The notes: generated by a model from the sequence alone, not told the origin. A stretch of 64,000 nt of DNA from Cloacibacillus sp. An23 (GCF_002159945.1 NZ_NFJQ01000001.1:248001-312000); one strand, 5' to 3'. Counted from the stretch's first letter, positions 35,025 through 44,930 are shown. Made by a program: numbers and translations.

Positions 35025-35897
35025 CTAAAAATTACCAAACTTGACTGTATAGGCGTTGATGCGTTCGAGCAACTCTTTGTTGGAATAGTTGGAGATGCGC
35101 GAGAGGTACGCGCAGAGCATCTCCGCCGTCATCAGAGCGGCTACGTAGGAATTGTAATAGTCGCTGCTCCGGCACTGGGCCGTGAGCACGACGTCGGCGC
35201 AGTGGGCGAGCGGGCTCGTCACGGAGTCGGTTATGAGGATTATCTTCGCCCCCTGCGACTTCGCCATCTCCGTGGCGTTGACGGTCAGCAGGGAATAGCG
35301 CGGAAACGATACAGCGATTACGCAGTCGCTCGGGCCGAGGTCGCTGACGAAGTCAAAAATGTTCTGCGAGTAGCCTATGTAGTTGTGTACGTGCGAGACC
35401 ATCTGGCGCATAATCAGGCTGAGGAAGCTCGCGACGCACGCCGCGCCGCGCTCGGAAACTATATATTTCTGGTCGCTCGCAAGGATGATACCGCTTGCTT
35501 TTTGAAACAGCGGCTCGGGATTGTTCGCGAGAGTGTTGTGTATGTTGGAAAGCACGTGTGCCGCGACGACGTCCCGCACGGGGGCGGTGACGCCGCGCGC
35601 TATAATCTCGTCGATTCTCTGCGAGGGGACTACGATGTCTTCGTTTATCGTGTTAAGGCTGTCGTCGAACGCCGCGCGCAGAAATTTCTGAAATTCCGGA
35701 TAGCCGCCGAAGCCCAGCGCCTTCGCGAGGCGGATGACCGTAGAATAGCTTGCGTTTATTGCGTTGGCGAGCTCTATCGCGGTGAGGAACCGGCATTCGT
35801 CAAGGTTGTTGATTACGTAGTCTGCGGCCGCCCTCAGTTTTGGGGGCAGCTCCGCAGATGCTACCAATTCCCTTAACCTGCCAAACTGATTATCCAT
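35025..35897 (-). CDS. RpiR/MurR-family transcriptional regulator
   Basis: 290 residues. An N-terminal RpiR helix-turn-helix (FLTAIELANAINASYSTVIRLAKALGFGGYPEFQ, quoted here only as its span, residues about 37-70) is followed by a SIS sugar-phosphate-type domain from about residue 125. It diverges from the dicarboxylate symporter operon and is the likely regulator of it. Many RpiR proteins sense phosphosugars, but some control amino-acid-derived acid pathways, as the context suggests here. Confidence 0.88.
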   Translation of the reverse strand: MDNQFGRLRELVASAELPPKLRAAADYVINNLDECRFLTAIELANAINASYSTVIRLAKALGFGGYPEFQKFLRAAFDDSLNTINEDIVVPSQRIDEIIARGVTAPVRDVVAAHVLSNIHNTLANNPEPLFQKASGIILASDQKYIVSERGAACVASFLSLIMRQMVSHVHNYIGYSQNIFDFVSDLGPSDCVIAVSFPRYSLLTVNATEMAKSQGAKIILITDSVTSPLAHCADVVLTAQCRSSDYYNSYVAALMTAEMLCAYLSRISNYSNKELLERINAYTVKFGNF

Positions 35898-36086
35898 AAA
35901 TGTCCGTTCATCCCTTCAAATGCTAGTAAGTCTACTTCCTCCAATATCTTACAGTTTATCATAAAAGAGCACTATTGCCGTTTTTATTATAAAAAACCTT
36001 GCTTGTACGCTTCAAAAATTTTATCTCTACCGCCGCAACGCTTAAACAACGTAAGTAATGACGCACGTACCGCGTGCGCGCCGCAT

Positions 36087-36115
36087 TTGACATGTCAGAT
36101 AAAGAATGATATATT
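36087..36115 (+). promoter_or_regulatory. Promoter of the dicarboxylate symporter operon
   Basis: TTGACA (36087-36092), 17-base spacer, TATATT (36110-36115): near consensus and in an AT-rich stretch. Confidence 0.8.
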
Positions 36116-36196
36116 TCCCACAACAAGGTTATTTTTATTTGTTATATAAAAAATAAAAATATTTTTCATTATAAATTCAAAAGAAGGTGTTTTGTA

Positions 36197-37417
36197 GTGA
36201 AAAAGTTGTCTTTGGGTACCAAAATCGTCATCGGTATTGTGATAGGCCTGGCTATCGGCTTCGCTTCGCCGCGCGCTGCTGAGTTCCTCTCTCCGCTTGG
36301 CGACGTCTTCCTGCGAATGTTGAAGATGCTCATTGTTCCGCTTGTCTTCTTCAGCATCACGAGCGGGATATGCAAGATGGGCGACGTCAAGCAGCTTATT
36401 ACGGTCGGCCTCCGCTTCTGGCTGTGGATTATCGTGACTTCAGGATTCGCCGCCTTCGTCGGCGTCATCGCAGGGCTCATCACCCAGCCAGGCTCCGGCA
36501 CAACGGAGTTCCTTCAATATTCGGGCGAGGTTAAATCAGTCACTTACAGCTTTATAGACAACATAATCTCGTGGTTCCCAGAAAATATCGTCGTTGCGAT
36601 GTATAACGCCGACATGCTCCAGATAATCGTCTTCTCCCTCTTCCTCGGCGTCGCGCTGCTGTGCCTTGGCAAGCGTGTAGAACTCGTGATCTCGTTTATC
36701 GACCAGGCTAGCGAAACGATGCTAAAAATCACCGAGTTCGTCATGGCCTTCTCTCCGATAGGCATCGCCTCCCTCATGGCGACGATGGTCAGCACCGTCA
36801 GCAGCGCCACGATGTACGAAGTCATCGGATTCATGATAACCGACAACATCTGCGCGGTGCTGATACTCTTCGTCATGTACCCGGTGCTCGTCAAAGTTCT
36901 CGGCGGACTCAACGGGATCCTCTTCATGAAGAAGATCACCGCGCCTATGCTCGTCGCCATCACGACCACTTCGTCCGCGGCGACTCTGCCCGTCTCGATA
37001 CGCACGGCGGAAGAGAAGCTCGGCATCCCGGAGAACGTCTACGGCTTCACCCTGCCTCTCGGCAACACCTGCGGAATGAACGGTTTCGCACTCTTCGTCG
37101 GCCTCTGCTGCGTATTCGCCTCGAACCTCTACGGATTTGAGCTGACGATAGGCCGTATCTTCCAGTTCGTATTCCTCGGCATAATCCTTTCGATAGGCGC
37201 TGCGGGCGTCAAGGGCGCGGGCGTCGTTATGTCGGTCGTGCTTATGGAAGCGCTCGGAATGCCGCTCAGCCTTATCCCGATACTCGCGGCGATATGGCCG
37301 ACGATAGACCCGGCGCACACCGTACTGAACAACGTCGGCGACCTCGCCGGAACCGTTATCATATCGAACCGCCTCGGCCTCATGGATACGAAGGTCTTCA
37401 ACGATACAAGCAAATAA
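36197..37417 (+). CDS. Dicarboxylate/amino-acid:cation symporter (DAACS family)
   Basis: 406 residues, GltP/DctA-like inner-membrane symporter with eight helices and two hairpins. Signatures: FLRMLKMLIVPLVFFSI near residue 35, the Ser-rich hairpin TTTSSAATLPVS, LPLGNTCGMNGFA and the C-terminal IDPAHTVLNNVGDLAGTVI. The start is a GTG with AAGGTG upstream. It imports glutamate, aspartate, a hydroxy- or methyl-substituted relative, or a C4 acid. First gene of a four-gene set with an aminotransferase, an RraA-like enzyme and a 2-hydroxyacid dehydrogenase. Confidence 0.9.
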   Translation: MKKLSLGTKIVIGIVIGLAIGFASPRAAEFLSPLGDVFLRMLKMLIVPLVFFSITSGICKMGDVKQLITVGLRFWLWIIVTSGFAAFVGVIAGLITQPGSGTTEFLQYSGEVKSVTYSFIDNIISWFPENIVVAMYNADMLQIIVFSLFLGVALLCLGKRVELVISFIDQASETMLKITEFVMAFSPIGIASLMATMVSTVSSATMYEVIGFMITDNICAVLILFVMYPVLVKVLGGLNGILFMKKITAPMLVAITTTSSAATLPVSIRTAEEKLGIPENVYGFTLPLGNTCGMNGFALFVGLCCVFASNLYGFELTIGRIFQFVFLGIILSIGAAGVKGAGVVMSVVLMEALGMPLSLIPILAAIWPTIDPAHTVLNNVGDLAGTVIISNRLGLMDTKVFNDTSK

Positions 37418-37444
37418 AAGACATTCAGAAAGGAGCGTTTTTGT

Positions 37445-38617
37445 ATGATAACCTTCAATAAGGAAATCGCCAACCTTCAGCCGTCGAAGTCCATGACTTT
37501 CATGGCGAAGGCGAAACAGATGCAGGCAACCGACCCGACGGTCATCAACCTCGCCGGTGGCGAGCCGGATTTTGCAACGCCAAAAAAGATATGCGACGAG
37601 CTTTTCCGCCAGGTCGAAGCCGGATACACGCACTACACCGTAGGCCCGGGCCTTCCGGAACTTCGCGAAAAGATAGCGAAGAAGCTGGCGGAGGAGAACG
37701 GGTGCAATTATTCGCCCGAAGGCGTCATCGTGACGCCCGGAGGCAAATTCGCGATATATCTCGCGGTGCGCAGCCTCGTCAACGCTGGCGACGAAGTCAT
37801 GTACCTCGAACCCGGCTGGGTCTCCTATCCGGCCATCATCGAAGCGTCGGCCGCCCTGCCCGTCCCCGTGCGCCTTTCACTCGAAAACAACTATAAGGTG
37901 ACGCTCGAGCAGCTCGAACAGTTCGTGACGGACAAGACGAAGGTGCTCATCATCAACTATCCGAACAACCCGACCGGAAAAACCCTCTCGCGCGAAGAGG
38001 CCGGCGAGGTCGAGCAGTTTATGCTGCGCCACCCCGACGTGGTGCTCATCGCCGACGAGATATATGAGCGCATCGTCTTCACCGGCTACAGCAACGTCAG
38101 CATGGCTTCCTACCCGTCGATAGCGGACAGGGTCGTCACTGTAAACGGATTCTCCAAGAGCGTCGCGATGACGGGCTGGCGCATAGGCTACCTAGCGACG
38201 ACGCCGGAGATAAAGAACGTCATGAACAAGCTCTTCCAGCACACCATGTCATGCGTAAGCGGCTTCATCCAGAAGGCCGCCGTCGTCGCCCTCGACTGCA
38301 AGGACGAGATAGAAGAGATGCGTCAGAGCTACGAGCGCCGCCGCGACCTCTTCGTCGGAGGGCTGAACGCGATAGACAGCGTACAGTGCAGCTATCCCGA
38401 GGGAGCCTTCTACGCGTGGGTGAAGTTCGACATTCCAGGCCTCGATTCCGAAGGAGTCTGCGAGTATATACTTAAAGAAGCCAAGGTCGTCGGCGTTCCC
38501 GGCGTAGCCTATGGGACGGACGACAGCTGCGTGCGATTCTCGTTCGCGTCGAGCGAAGAGGATCTCAAGCAGGCCGTGGAGCGCATCGGCGCGGTCATGG
38601 CCGCTGTGAAGCGTTAA
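37445..38617 (+). CDS. Class I/II PLP aminotransferase
   Basis: 390 residues, fold-type I aminotransferase of the aspartate aminotransferase Ib kind. NLAGGEPDFATP near residue 37, NYPNNPTGKTLS and the PLP lysine in GFSKSVAMTGWRIGY are all present. Cytoplasmic; it would deaminate the amino acid brought in by the upstream symporter to a 2-oxoacid. GAAAGGAG precedes the ATG. Confidence 0.92.
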   Translation: MITFNKEIANLQPSKSMTFMAKAKQMQATDPTVINLAGGEPDFATPKKICDELFRQVEAGYTHYTVGPGLPELREKIAKKLAEENGCNYSPEGVIVTPGGKFAIYLAVRSLVNAGDEVMYLEPGWVSYPAIIEASAALPVPVRLSLENNYKVTLEQLEQFVTDKTKVLIINYPNNPTGKTLSREEAGEVEQFMLRHPDVVLIADEIYERIVFTGYSNVSMASYPSIADRVVTVNGFSKSVAMTGWRIGYLATTPEIKNVMNKLFQHTMSCVSGFIQKAAVVALDCKDEIEEMRQSYERRRDLFVGGLNAIDSVQCSYPEGAFYAWVKFDIPGLDSEGVCEYILKEAKVVGVPGVAYGTDDSCVRFSFASSEEDLKQAVERIGAVMAAVKR

Positions 38618-38636
38618 TTATCGGAGGTAACATAAA

Positions 38637-39314
38637 ATGAGCAAAGGATGCAAAATCATAACGAATTTCGTAAGGCCGCCGAGGGAACTCGTCGAAGAGT
38701 TCCGCGGAATGCCGGTCGCCAATATCGACGACTGCATGGGACGCACCGCGGCGATGAATTACAGGATTCACCCGATGAACAAGGGCTGCCTCGCCGGCAC
38801 GGCCTTCACTATCAAGGTGCCGGAGGGCGACAATCTGATGTTCCATAAGGCGATGGATATGGCGAAGCCTGGAGACGTTTTTGTGATAGACGCGGGAGGC
38901 TCGTGCAGCCGCTCCATCTTCGGCGAGCTGATGGTATCATACTGCCGCGCGCGCGGCATCGCCGGAATCGTAGTAGACGGCAGTATCCGCGACTCCGAGG
39001 CGATAGGCGAGATGACCGATTTCCCCGTCTACGCGGCGGGCGTCACGCCGAACGGCCCGTACAAGAACGGCCCCGGCGAGATAAACACGCCCGTGAGCGT
39101 GGGCGGCGTAGTCGTGCACCCCGGCGACATAATCGTCGGAGACGCCGACGGCGTGATAGTGATCTATCCCGAGGACGCCGGGACGGTGCTCGCCGCCGTG
39201 AAGGCTGTCAAGGTCAAGGAAGCGCAGATAATGAAGGACATCGTCGAAAAGACGAGCTATCCGCGCCCGTGGGTAGACGAGAAGCTCAAGGAGATAGGCT
39301 GCGAGATCATATAG
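38637..39314 (+). CDS. RraA-family protein / HMG aldolase-like
   Basis: 225 residues. RraA fold with NIDDCMGR near the start, VIDAGGSCSRSIFGELM, GIVVDGSIRDS (Arg/Asp of the metal and pyruvate site) and the C-terminal PGDIIVGDADGVIVI. Enzymatic members split 4-hydroxy-4-methyl-2-oxoglutarate or related 4-hydroxy-2-oxoacids to pyruvate, or decarboxylate oxaloacetate. The Asp-Gly-x-Arg-Asp residues needed for catalysis are intact, so an enzyme rather than an RNase E inhibitor is likely. It follows the aminotransferase by 19 bases. Confidence 0.88.
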   Translation: MSKGCKIITNFVRPPRELVEEFRGMPVANIDDCMGRTAAMNYRIHPMNKGCLAGTAFTIKVPEGDNLMFHKAMDMAKPGDVFVIDAGGSCSRSIFGELMVSYCRARGIAGIVVDGSIRDSEAIGEMTDFPVYAAGVTPNGPYKNGPGEINTPVSVGGVVVHPGDIIVGDADGVIVIYPEDAGTVLAAVKAVKVKEAQIMKDIVEKTSYPRPWVDEKLKEIGCEII

Positions 39315-39339
39315 CGCGGCCGCACGGTAAGGTTTAGGA

Positions 39340-39345
39340 TATAAT
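39340..39345 (+). promoter_or_regulatory. Possible separate -10 for the hydroxyacid dehydrogenase
   Basis: TATAAT in the 110-base gap after the RraA gene; no clear -35. Confidence 0.35.
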
Positions 39346-39424
39346 TCGCGACGGGAGATGTAATGGCGCGGCGCGCGCTTTATATTTCCCGTCGTCGTAT
39401 TTTTACGGAAGCGATGGTGGATTT

Positions 39425-40390
39425 ATGAAAATAGTCGTACTTGACGGATACGCGGAAAATCCGGGCGACCTGAGCTGGGCTCAGGTCGAGGCGTTCGGCG
39501 AAACGACGGTCTACGACCGCACGCCGTTCGGCGACGAAGATGAGATAATATCGCGCGTCGGGGACGCGGAGGTCGTTTTGACCAACAAGACGCCTGTCTC
39601 GGCGCGCGTGATGGATTCGTGCCCGAATATGAAATTCATCGGAGTGCTCGCGACGGGCTACAACGTCATAGACTGCGCGCACGCGAAGGAAAGGGGCGTT
39701 ATCGTCGCTAACGTCCCGACCTACGGCACCGAAGCCGTCGGACAGTTCGCGATAGCGCTGCTGCTCGAGATTTGCAGCCGCGTCGGCCATCACGACGCGA
39801 GCGTCCACGCGGGAAAGTGGCAGAGCTGCGCCGACTGGTGCTACTGGGACTACCCGCTGATAGAACTCGCGGGCAAGACCATCGGGATCATAGGCTTCGG
39901 GCGAATCGGGCGACAGACCGGGAAAATAGCGAAGGCCATCGGCATGAAGGTGCTCGCCTTCGACAGATTCGAGAACGACGAGGGCCGGGCGATAGCCGAT
40001 TACGTGCAGCTCGACGAACTGCTCGGCGCGTCGGACGTCGTCGCGCTTCACTGCCCGCTGACGCCCGAGACTTCGGAAATAATCAACCGCGAGAACATAG
40101 CGAAGATGAAGGACGGCGTTATCATCATCAACAACAGCCGCGGACAGCTCGTCAACGAACGCGACTTGGCAGACGCGCTCGAAAGCGGCAAAGTCCGCGC
40201 CGCAGGGCTCGACGTCGTATCGTCCGAGCCTATCAGGGCGGACAACCCGCTCCTAACTGCGAAGAACTGCATAATAACGCCGCACATCTCGTGGGCCGCG
40301 AAGGAAAGCCGCCAGAGGATAATGGACTGCACGGCGCTGAACATAAAGGCGTTTCTCGACGGAGACCCCGTGAACGTCGTAAACGGATAG
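39425..40390 (+). CDS. D-2-hydroxyacid dehydrogenase (glycerate/hydroxypyruvate type)
   Basis: 321 residues. NAD-binding GFGRIGRQTGKIAK, catalytic Arg in NNSRGQLVNE, Glu in SSEPIRADNP and His in ITPHISWAAKESR. Reduces a 2-oxoacid or oxidises a D-2-hydroxyacid with NAD(P)H. Context suggests it acts on the 2-oxoacid released by the RraA-like or aminotransferase step. A possible promoter of its own lies in the preceding gap. Confidence 0.9.
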   Translation: MKIVVLDGYAENPGDLSWAQVEAFGETTVYDRTPFGDEDEIISRVGDAEVVLTNKTPVSARVMDSCPNMKFIGVLATGYNVIDCAHAKERGVIVANVPTYGTEAVGQFAIALLLEICSRVGHHDASVHAGKWQSCADWCYWDYPLIELAGKTIGIIGFGRIGRQTGKIAKAIGMKVLAFDRFENDEGRAIADYVQLDELLGASDVVALHCPLTPETSEIINRENIAKMKDGVIIINNSRGQLVNERDLADALESGKVRAAGLDVVSSEPIRADNPLLTAKNCIITPHISWAAKESRQRIMDCTALNIKAFLDGDPVNVVNG

Positions 40391-40394
40391 GCCG

Positions 40395-40422
40395 CGGAGG
40401 CGCGCCGCCTCCGAAGTTTTTT
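40395..40422 (+). terminator. Terminator after the hydroxyacid dehydrogenase
   Basis: Perfect 7-base stem CGGAGGC/GCCTCCG followed by AAGTTTTTT. A second hairpin, ACGCCGCCC/GGGCGGCGT (40442-40464) with TTTT, follows and may serve the same transcript. Confidence 0.75.
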
Positions 40423-40493
40423 GCCGCACAACTAGACAATGACGCCGCCCGTCGGGGGCGGCGTTTTCGCGTTCATTTGCGGGATACTGATAT

Positions 40494-41546
40494 CTACCGC
40501 CGCGCGGCGTCCTCGTCTATCCTGCGAAGTTTGTCGAACGCGGCGCTGTGGCGGCTGGAGGCCGCGGTCGGGTTGCGGCGCAGCAGCGAGAGCGCGCGGC
40601 GGTAGTCGCGGTCCCTGTATGAGGCGAGTTCAGTCTCCGCGCTGCGCATCGCTTCGCGCAGCTCTTTCAGCGCGGCTGCGTGGCGCGCGAGGCGGGCCTT
40701 CTCTTCGTCGGTGCGCGCGGAGGCCGCGGCGCGCTCTATCATCTCGAGCGCGGCGGAAGCCTTGCTCTCCATCATATGTATGCGGTCGTATTTCGCGCGG
40801 CGTTCGCGCTCGATAAGTTTAAGCAGCAGCTGCAGCCCCTTCTCGCGCCTCTCCTCGCCGCGTTCGCGGGCCGCCTCTCTGCGCGCGGCGAAGGCGGCTT
40901 CGACGGAGGCGAGCTTTTCTTTCAGTCCCGCCATGTTCGCGCCGAGCTCGGCCGCCGCGCTGTTCAGCCGCGATTCGGCCGCGGCGAGCCGTTCGTTGTT
41001 CGAAGATATGTTCTGAAGCAGCTCTTTAAGGCCGGAGGCCGCCTGCACCGATTTAACGACGTCCGCAGCGAAGAGCGCGGTCAGGGCGAGGTTCAGCATG
41101 TCCGAGACTGGTATCGGAATCGAGCTTATGAGGCGGACGAGCGGCGGCTCCACGGCATCGACGAGAAGCACGGAAAAAACTCCCCACGTGAGCGACGCGC
41201 GCAGGCATACGTAGCCGTTGATGTTGAAGCGCCGCTTGCTGTAGTCCCAGTAGCGCACCTGAAATATCTTCTCCATAGCCCAGCCCGTGACGTATTCGAG
41301 AGTCGTCGAGCTGGTCATTCCCGAGAAAAACACGAGCAGCGCGCTGGTGCGGAACGGCTCTGTCGAGCAAAGTATGATGACGGCGCCGAATCCGTATATA
41401 GGTATCCACGGGCCGAACAGGAAGCCCCTGTTGACCCATCTGCGCCGCTCGCACGATACGAGCAGAGATTCCCATACCCATCCGAGAAAACAGTAGCTCC
41501 AGAAAACGAGCATATATTGGGCCGTCGTCGACAGTTCCACCGGCAT
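40494..41546 (-). CDS. CmpB-like membrane protein with coiled-coil tail
   Basis: 350 residues. Residues about 10-165 carry five hydrophobic helices and match the ABC_trans_CmpB family (GWVWESLLVS; NRGFLFGPWIPIYGFGAV; LEYVTGWAMEKIFQ). Residues about 175-350 are charged, Ala/Glu/Arg-rich and predicted coiled coil, longer than in most family members. Despite the family name, no ABC partner is here and the function is unknown. The fold suggests a membrane anchor with a long cytoplasmic arm. Confidence 0.78.
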   Translation of the reverse strand: MPVELSTTAQYMLVFWSYCFLGWVWESLLVSCERRRWVNRGFLFGPWIPIYGFGAVIILCSTEPFRTSALLVFFSGMTSSTTLEYVTGWAMEKIFQVRYWDYSKRRFNINGYVCLRASLTWGVFSVLLVDAVEPPLVRLISSIPIPVSDMLNLALTALFAADVVKSVQAASGLKELLQNISSNNERLAAAESRLNSAAAELGANMAGLKEKLASVEAAFAARREAARERGEERREKGLQLLLKLIERERRAKYDRIHMMESKASAALEMIERAAASARTDEEKARLARHAAALKELREAMRSAETELASYRDRDYRRALSLLRRNPTAASSRHSAAFDKLRRIDEDAARR

Positions 41547-41738
41547 TCCCCCGTTCTCCGCGCGCGGCGCGGCTTTCCGCTATCGTATCATAGGCGCGGA
41601 AAAATACAAACATGTTTTATCGCCGGCGCAAAATATGGACAATTCAGGCGTTCAGGTGCTAATATTCTACATTGGCTAGCAGAATCGTCGGCTTAAAATC
41701 AATGCCCGCGGGCATTTTGAATGTGAGGAATTTACGGA

Positions 41739-43631
41739 ATGCAGGACTCTTCAAAGATACGCAATATAGCGATAATAGCGCACATAGACCACGGCAAGAC
41801 GACGCTCATCGACGGCATTTTCAAGGCGGCGCACCTTTTCCGCGACAACCAGGTGATGGAAGAGCGCGTCATGGACGCGGGCAACCTCGAGCGCGAGCGC
41901 GGAATAACGATCAAGGCGAAGCACTGCACCGTCGAGTGGCAGGGATATAAGATAAACATCGTGGACACGCCGGGCCACGCGGACTTCTCGGGCGAGGTCG
42001 AGCGCGTGCTCTCGATGGTCGATTCCGTCCTTCTGCTCGTGGACGCCAACGAGGGGCCGATGCCTCAGACGCGCTACGTGCTTATGCGCGCTCTGAAGCT
42101 CGGGCTGCGCCCGATAGTCATTATAAATAAAGTAGACCGTCCGAACGCCGACCCGGAAGCGGCGCTCGACAAGACCTTCGACCTCTTTATAGAGCTCGGC
42201 GCTACGGAAGAGCAGTGCGACTTCGCGGTGCTCTACGGCTCGGGCCTTCAGGGCTGGTTCGTGGACGACCTCTCGAAGCGCGAGGACAATTCTCAGGCCG
42301 GCATGGACGACCTCTTCAAGGCGATAATCGAGCGCGTCCCCGCGCCGAAGGCCGAGATGGACAAGCCCTTCCTGATGCAGGTCTGCACTCTCTCGTGGAG
42401 CGAGTACCTCGGACGCATCGGCTGCGGCAGGATTTTGCAGGGGACGCTGAAAAAGGGCGACAAGATACTGCGCACGCACACCCGCTGGAAGGACTACGAC
42501 CAGACCGACTGGGAGGTAGTATCGACCGACACTTCGACCTGCACGCACCTCTACGTGACTAAGGGGCTGGACCGCGCGGAGGTCGAAGAGGCCGGAGCCG
42601 GCGACATAGTCTGGTTCACCGGCCCGGCGAATATAGACCTCGGCGACACTATGAGCTCGCCGGAGATTCCCGACGCAGTTATGCCGCCCCTCGACATAGA
42701 GGAGCCGACGGTGTCGATGTTCTTCATCGTCAACACAAGCCCGTTCGCGGGACAGGACGGCAACGCGATAACGCTGCGCCAGCTCAAGGCCCGCATCGAG
42801 CGCGAGACGAAGACCGACCCCGCGCTGCGCATGGAGGACCTGGGCCGTCCCGACGGCATAAAAGTCTCGGGCCGCGGCGAGCTGCACCTCGGCATTCTTA
42901 TAGAGGAAATCCGCCGCGAGGGCTCGGAGATATGCGTCTCGCGCCCCGAGGTCATCGTGCAGCACGATGAAAACGGCAAAACGCTCGAACCTATGGAGGA
43001 GCTCATCATCGACGTGCCGGAGGAATATCAGGGCGTCGTCATACAGAAGCTCGCGCAGCGCAAGGGCGAGCTCAAAAATATGGAAAACAGCGGCACCGGC
43101 GTGCTGCGCCTCGAATTCAAGATACCGACGCGCGGCCTTATCGGCTATCGCGGCGAGTTCCTCACCGACACGCGCGGCCTCGGCATCCTCGCATCGCGCT
43201 TCATCGGCTACGAGCCGTGGGTCGGAGAGATAAACGCGCGCTCGCGCGGCTCGCTCGTGAGCATGGACACGGGCACGGCTACGAGCTACGCGCTCGAGAA
43301 CCTCCAGGAGCGCGGCACCCTTTTCATCAAGCCGGGCGACCCGATATACAACGGGCAGGTCGTCGGAGAATCCTCGCGCGGCAAGGACATACCCTGCAAC
43401 CCCTGCAAGCGCAAGCAGCAGACCAACCACCGCTCCGCCACGAAGGACATGATGACCGTGCTCGACGTTCCGCGCACGATAACCGTGGACTCCGCGCTCG
43501 AGTGGATAAGCGACGACGAGCTCGTCGAAGTGACGCCGCTCTCCGTGCGCATACGCAAGATGATACTCGACGCCGACCAGCGCAAGAAGGCGCGCATCCA
43601 GGCCGGAATACGCGACGACGACGAGGACTAG
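41739..43631 (+). CDS. typA: Ribosome-associated GTPase TypA/BipA
   Basis: 630 residues. Translational GTPase: G1 AHIDHGKTTLID, switch region GNLERERGITIKAKH, G3 DTPGHADF, G4 NKVDRPNA, then domains II, III and V and the BipA-specific C-terminal region (GRGTLFIK-like and CNPCKRKQQTNHRSA). Works in ribosome assembly and stress adaptation. Gap of 6 bases to the next gene. Confidence 0.97.
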   Translation: MQDSSKIRNIAIIAHIDHGKTTLIDGIFKAAHLFRDNQVMEERVMDAGNLERERGITIKAKHCTVEWQGYKINIVDTPGHADFSGEVERVLSMVDSVLLLVDANEGPMPQTRYVLMRALKLGLRPIVIINKVDRPNADPEAALDKTFDLFIELGATEEQCDFAVLYGSGLQGWFVDDLSKREDNSQAGMDDLFKAIIERVPAPKAEMDKPFLMQVCTLSWSEYLGRIGCGRILQGTLKKGDKILRTHTRWKDYDQTDWEVVSTDTSTCTHLYVTKGLDRAEVEEAGAGDIVWFTGPANIDLGDTMSSPEIPDAVMPPLDIEEPTVSMFFIVNTSPFAGQDGNAITLRQLKARIERETKTDPALRMEDLGRPDGIKVSGRGELHLGILIEEIRREGSEICVSRPEVIVQHDENGKTLEPMEELIIDVPEEYQGVVIQKLAQRKGELKNMENSGTGVLRLEFKIPTRGLIGYRGEFLTDTRGLGILASRFIGYEPWVGEINARSRGSLVSMDTGTATSYALENLQERGTLFIKPGDPIYNGQVVGESSRGKDIPCNPCKRKQQTNHRSATKDMMTVLDVPRTITVDSALEWISDDELVEVTPLSVRIRKMILDADQRKKARIQAGIRDDDED

Positions 43632-43637
43632 AGGACG

Positions 43638-44930
43638 ATGCTGTACGAGCTTGTGCCGTTCCGCTCCTTCGAGCAGGATGAAATTTACAGCTGCTTCACG
43701 GGCATTCTTGAAAGCATCGGTACATTCGACGACGCGGAACGCGCCGAGAGCGCCGAATGGTTCAGCAACAGCGCGGCGCAGCTCGCCTGCTACGCAGAGC
43801 GCGCCGGAATAAAAGGGAACGTCTGGACCGCGTGGCTAGCGAAGCTCTTCGCGGAGGCGGAAAACCCCTTCTCGCTCGCGCACGAGCGCCGCGAACCGGG
43901 CGGCGGCACGATGGACGGCCTCGCGATGCAGGACATGGAGCAGCTTTACTTTTATTTGAAATATGATTACGCGAAGCTCGAAAAGCGGATGAACGTCAAC
44001 ATGATGAGGCGTTTCGGCAAAACCTTCGAACCCTCCGCGAACGGCCCTGCCTCGCTCGAACGCGCGGCCGGCGCGGTGATTGCCGAACTCGCCGACGCCA
44101 TGGAGAAGGCCGGCTCGCCGCAGGAGCTTTACCGCGCCGTCACGGCCTTCTACCACGCGCACGGCGCCGGCAGGTTCGCGCTCTACAACGGCTTCCGCTG
44201 GGACGACAAGGCGCGCGAGATAGTCCCCGCCGCGCCGCTCGAAGACGTCACATTCGACAAGCTTTTCGGCTACGAGGAGCAGAAACGCGCGCTCATCGGC
44301 AACACCATCGCATTCATCGAAGGCCGCCCCGCGAACAACGTCCTGCTCTACGGCGAGGGCGGCACGGGAAAATCATCGTCGATAAAGGCGCTGCTCAACG
44401 AGTACGCGCCGCGCGGCCTGCGCATGATAGAACTCTACAAACACCAGATGGCCGACTTCGAGGCCGTGCTCGACGCCGTCAAATGGCGCAACTACAAATT
44501 CATAATCTTCATGGACGACCTGTCGTTCGAGCAGTTCGAGGTGGAATACAAATTCCTCAAGGCCTTCATCGAGGGCGGCCTGGAAAAACGCCCCGACAAC
44601 GTGCTGATATACGCGACGTCGAACCGCCGCCATCTCATGAAAGAGACGTGGGGCGACCGCGACGACAAATCCGACGACATGCACGAGTCCGAGACGATGC
44701 AGGAAAAAATGTCGCTCGTTGACCGCTTCGGCCTCATGATACGCTACTTCTCGCCGGAGCAGGAACAGTACCTCGACATAGCGAGGAAGCTCGCCGCGGA
44801 GTACGGCATCGACACGAGCAGCGAAGAGTTTGAAAAAGGCGCGATACGCTGGGAGCTGAAGCACGGCGGCTTCTCGGGCCGCAGCGCCCGGCAGTACGTC
44901 GAGCACCTCGCGGGCCTCGCCGGAAAGTAA
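43638..44930 (+). CDS. DUF815 family AAA-type ATPase
   Basis: 430 residues. The N-terminal half lacks a known domain; the C-terminal half has the DUF815 ATPase. Walker A GEGGTGKS at about residue 237, Walker B FIIFMDDLSFE, sensor-like YATSNRRHLMKE and a lid region ending FSGRSARQYVEHLAG. Cytoplasmic; the biological role of the family is not established. Immediately downstream of typA, probably co-transcribed, and followed by a terminator. Confidence 0.88.
   Translation: MLYELVPFRSFEQDEIYSCFTGILESIGTFDDAERAESAEWFSNSAAQLACYAERAGIKGNVWTAWLAKLFAEAENPFSLAHERREPGGGTMDGLAMQDMEQLYFYLKYDYAKLEKRMNVNMMRRFGKTFEPSANGPASLERAAGAVIAELADAMEKAGSPQELYRAVTAFYHAHGAGRFALYNGFRWDDKAREIVPAAPLEDVTFDKLFGYEEQKRALIGNTIAFIEGRPANNVLLYGEGGTGKSSSIKALLNEYAPRGLRMIELYKHQMADFEAVLDAVKWRNYKFIIFMDDLSFEQFEVEYKFLKAFIEGGLEKRPDNVLIYATSNRRHLMKETWGDRDDKSDDMHESETMQEKMSLVDRFGLMIRYFSPEQEQYLDIARKLAAEYGIDTSSEEFEKGAIRWELKHGGFSGRSARQYVEHLAGLAGK

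Noticed and set aside
41751-43430. 559-codon open frame opposite typA
   Set aside because: Shadow of typA with biased Arg/Val/Leu content and no domain.
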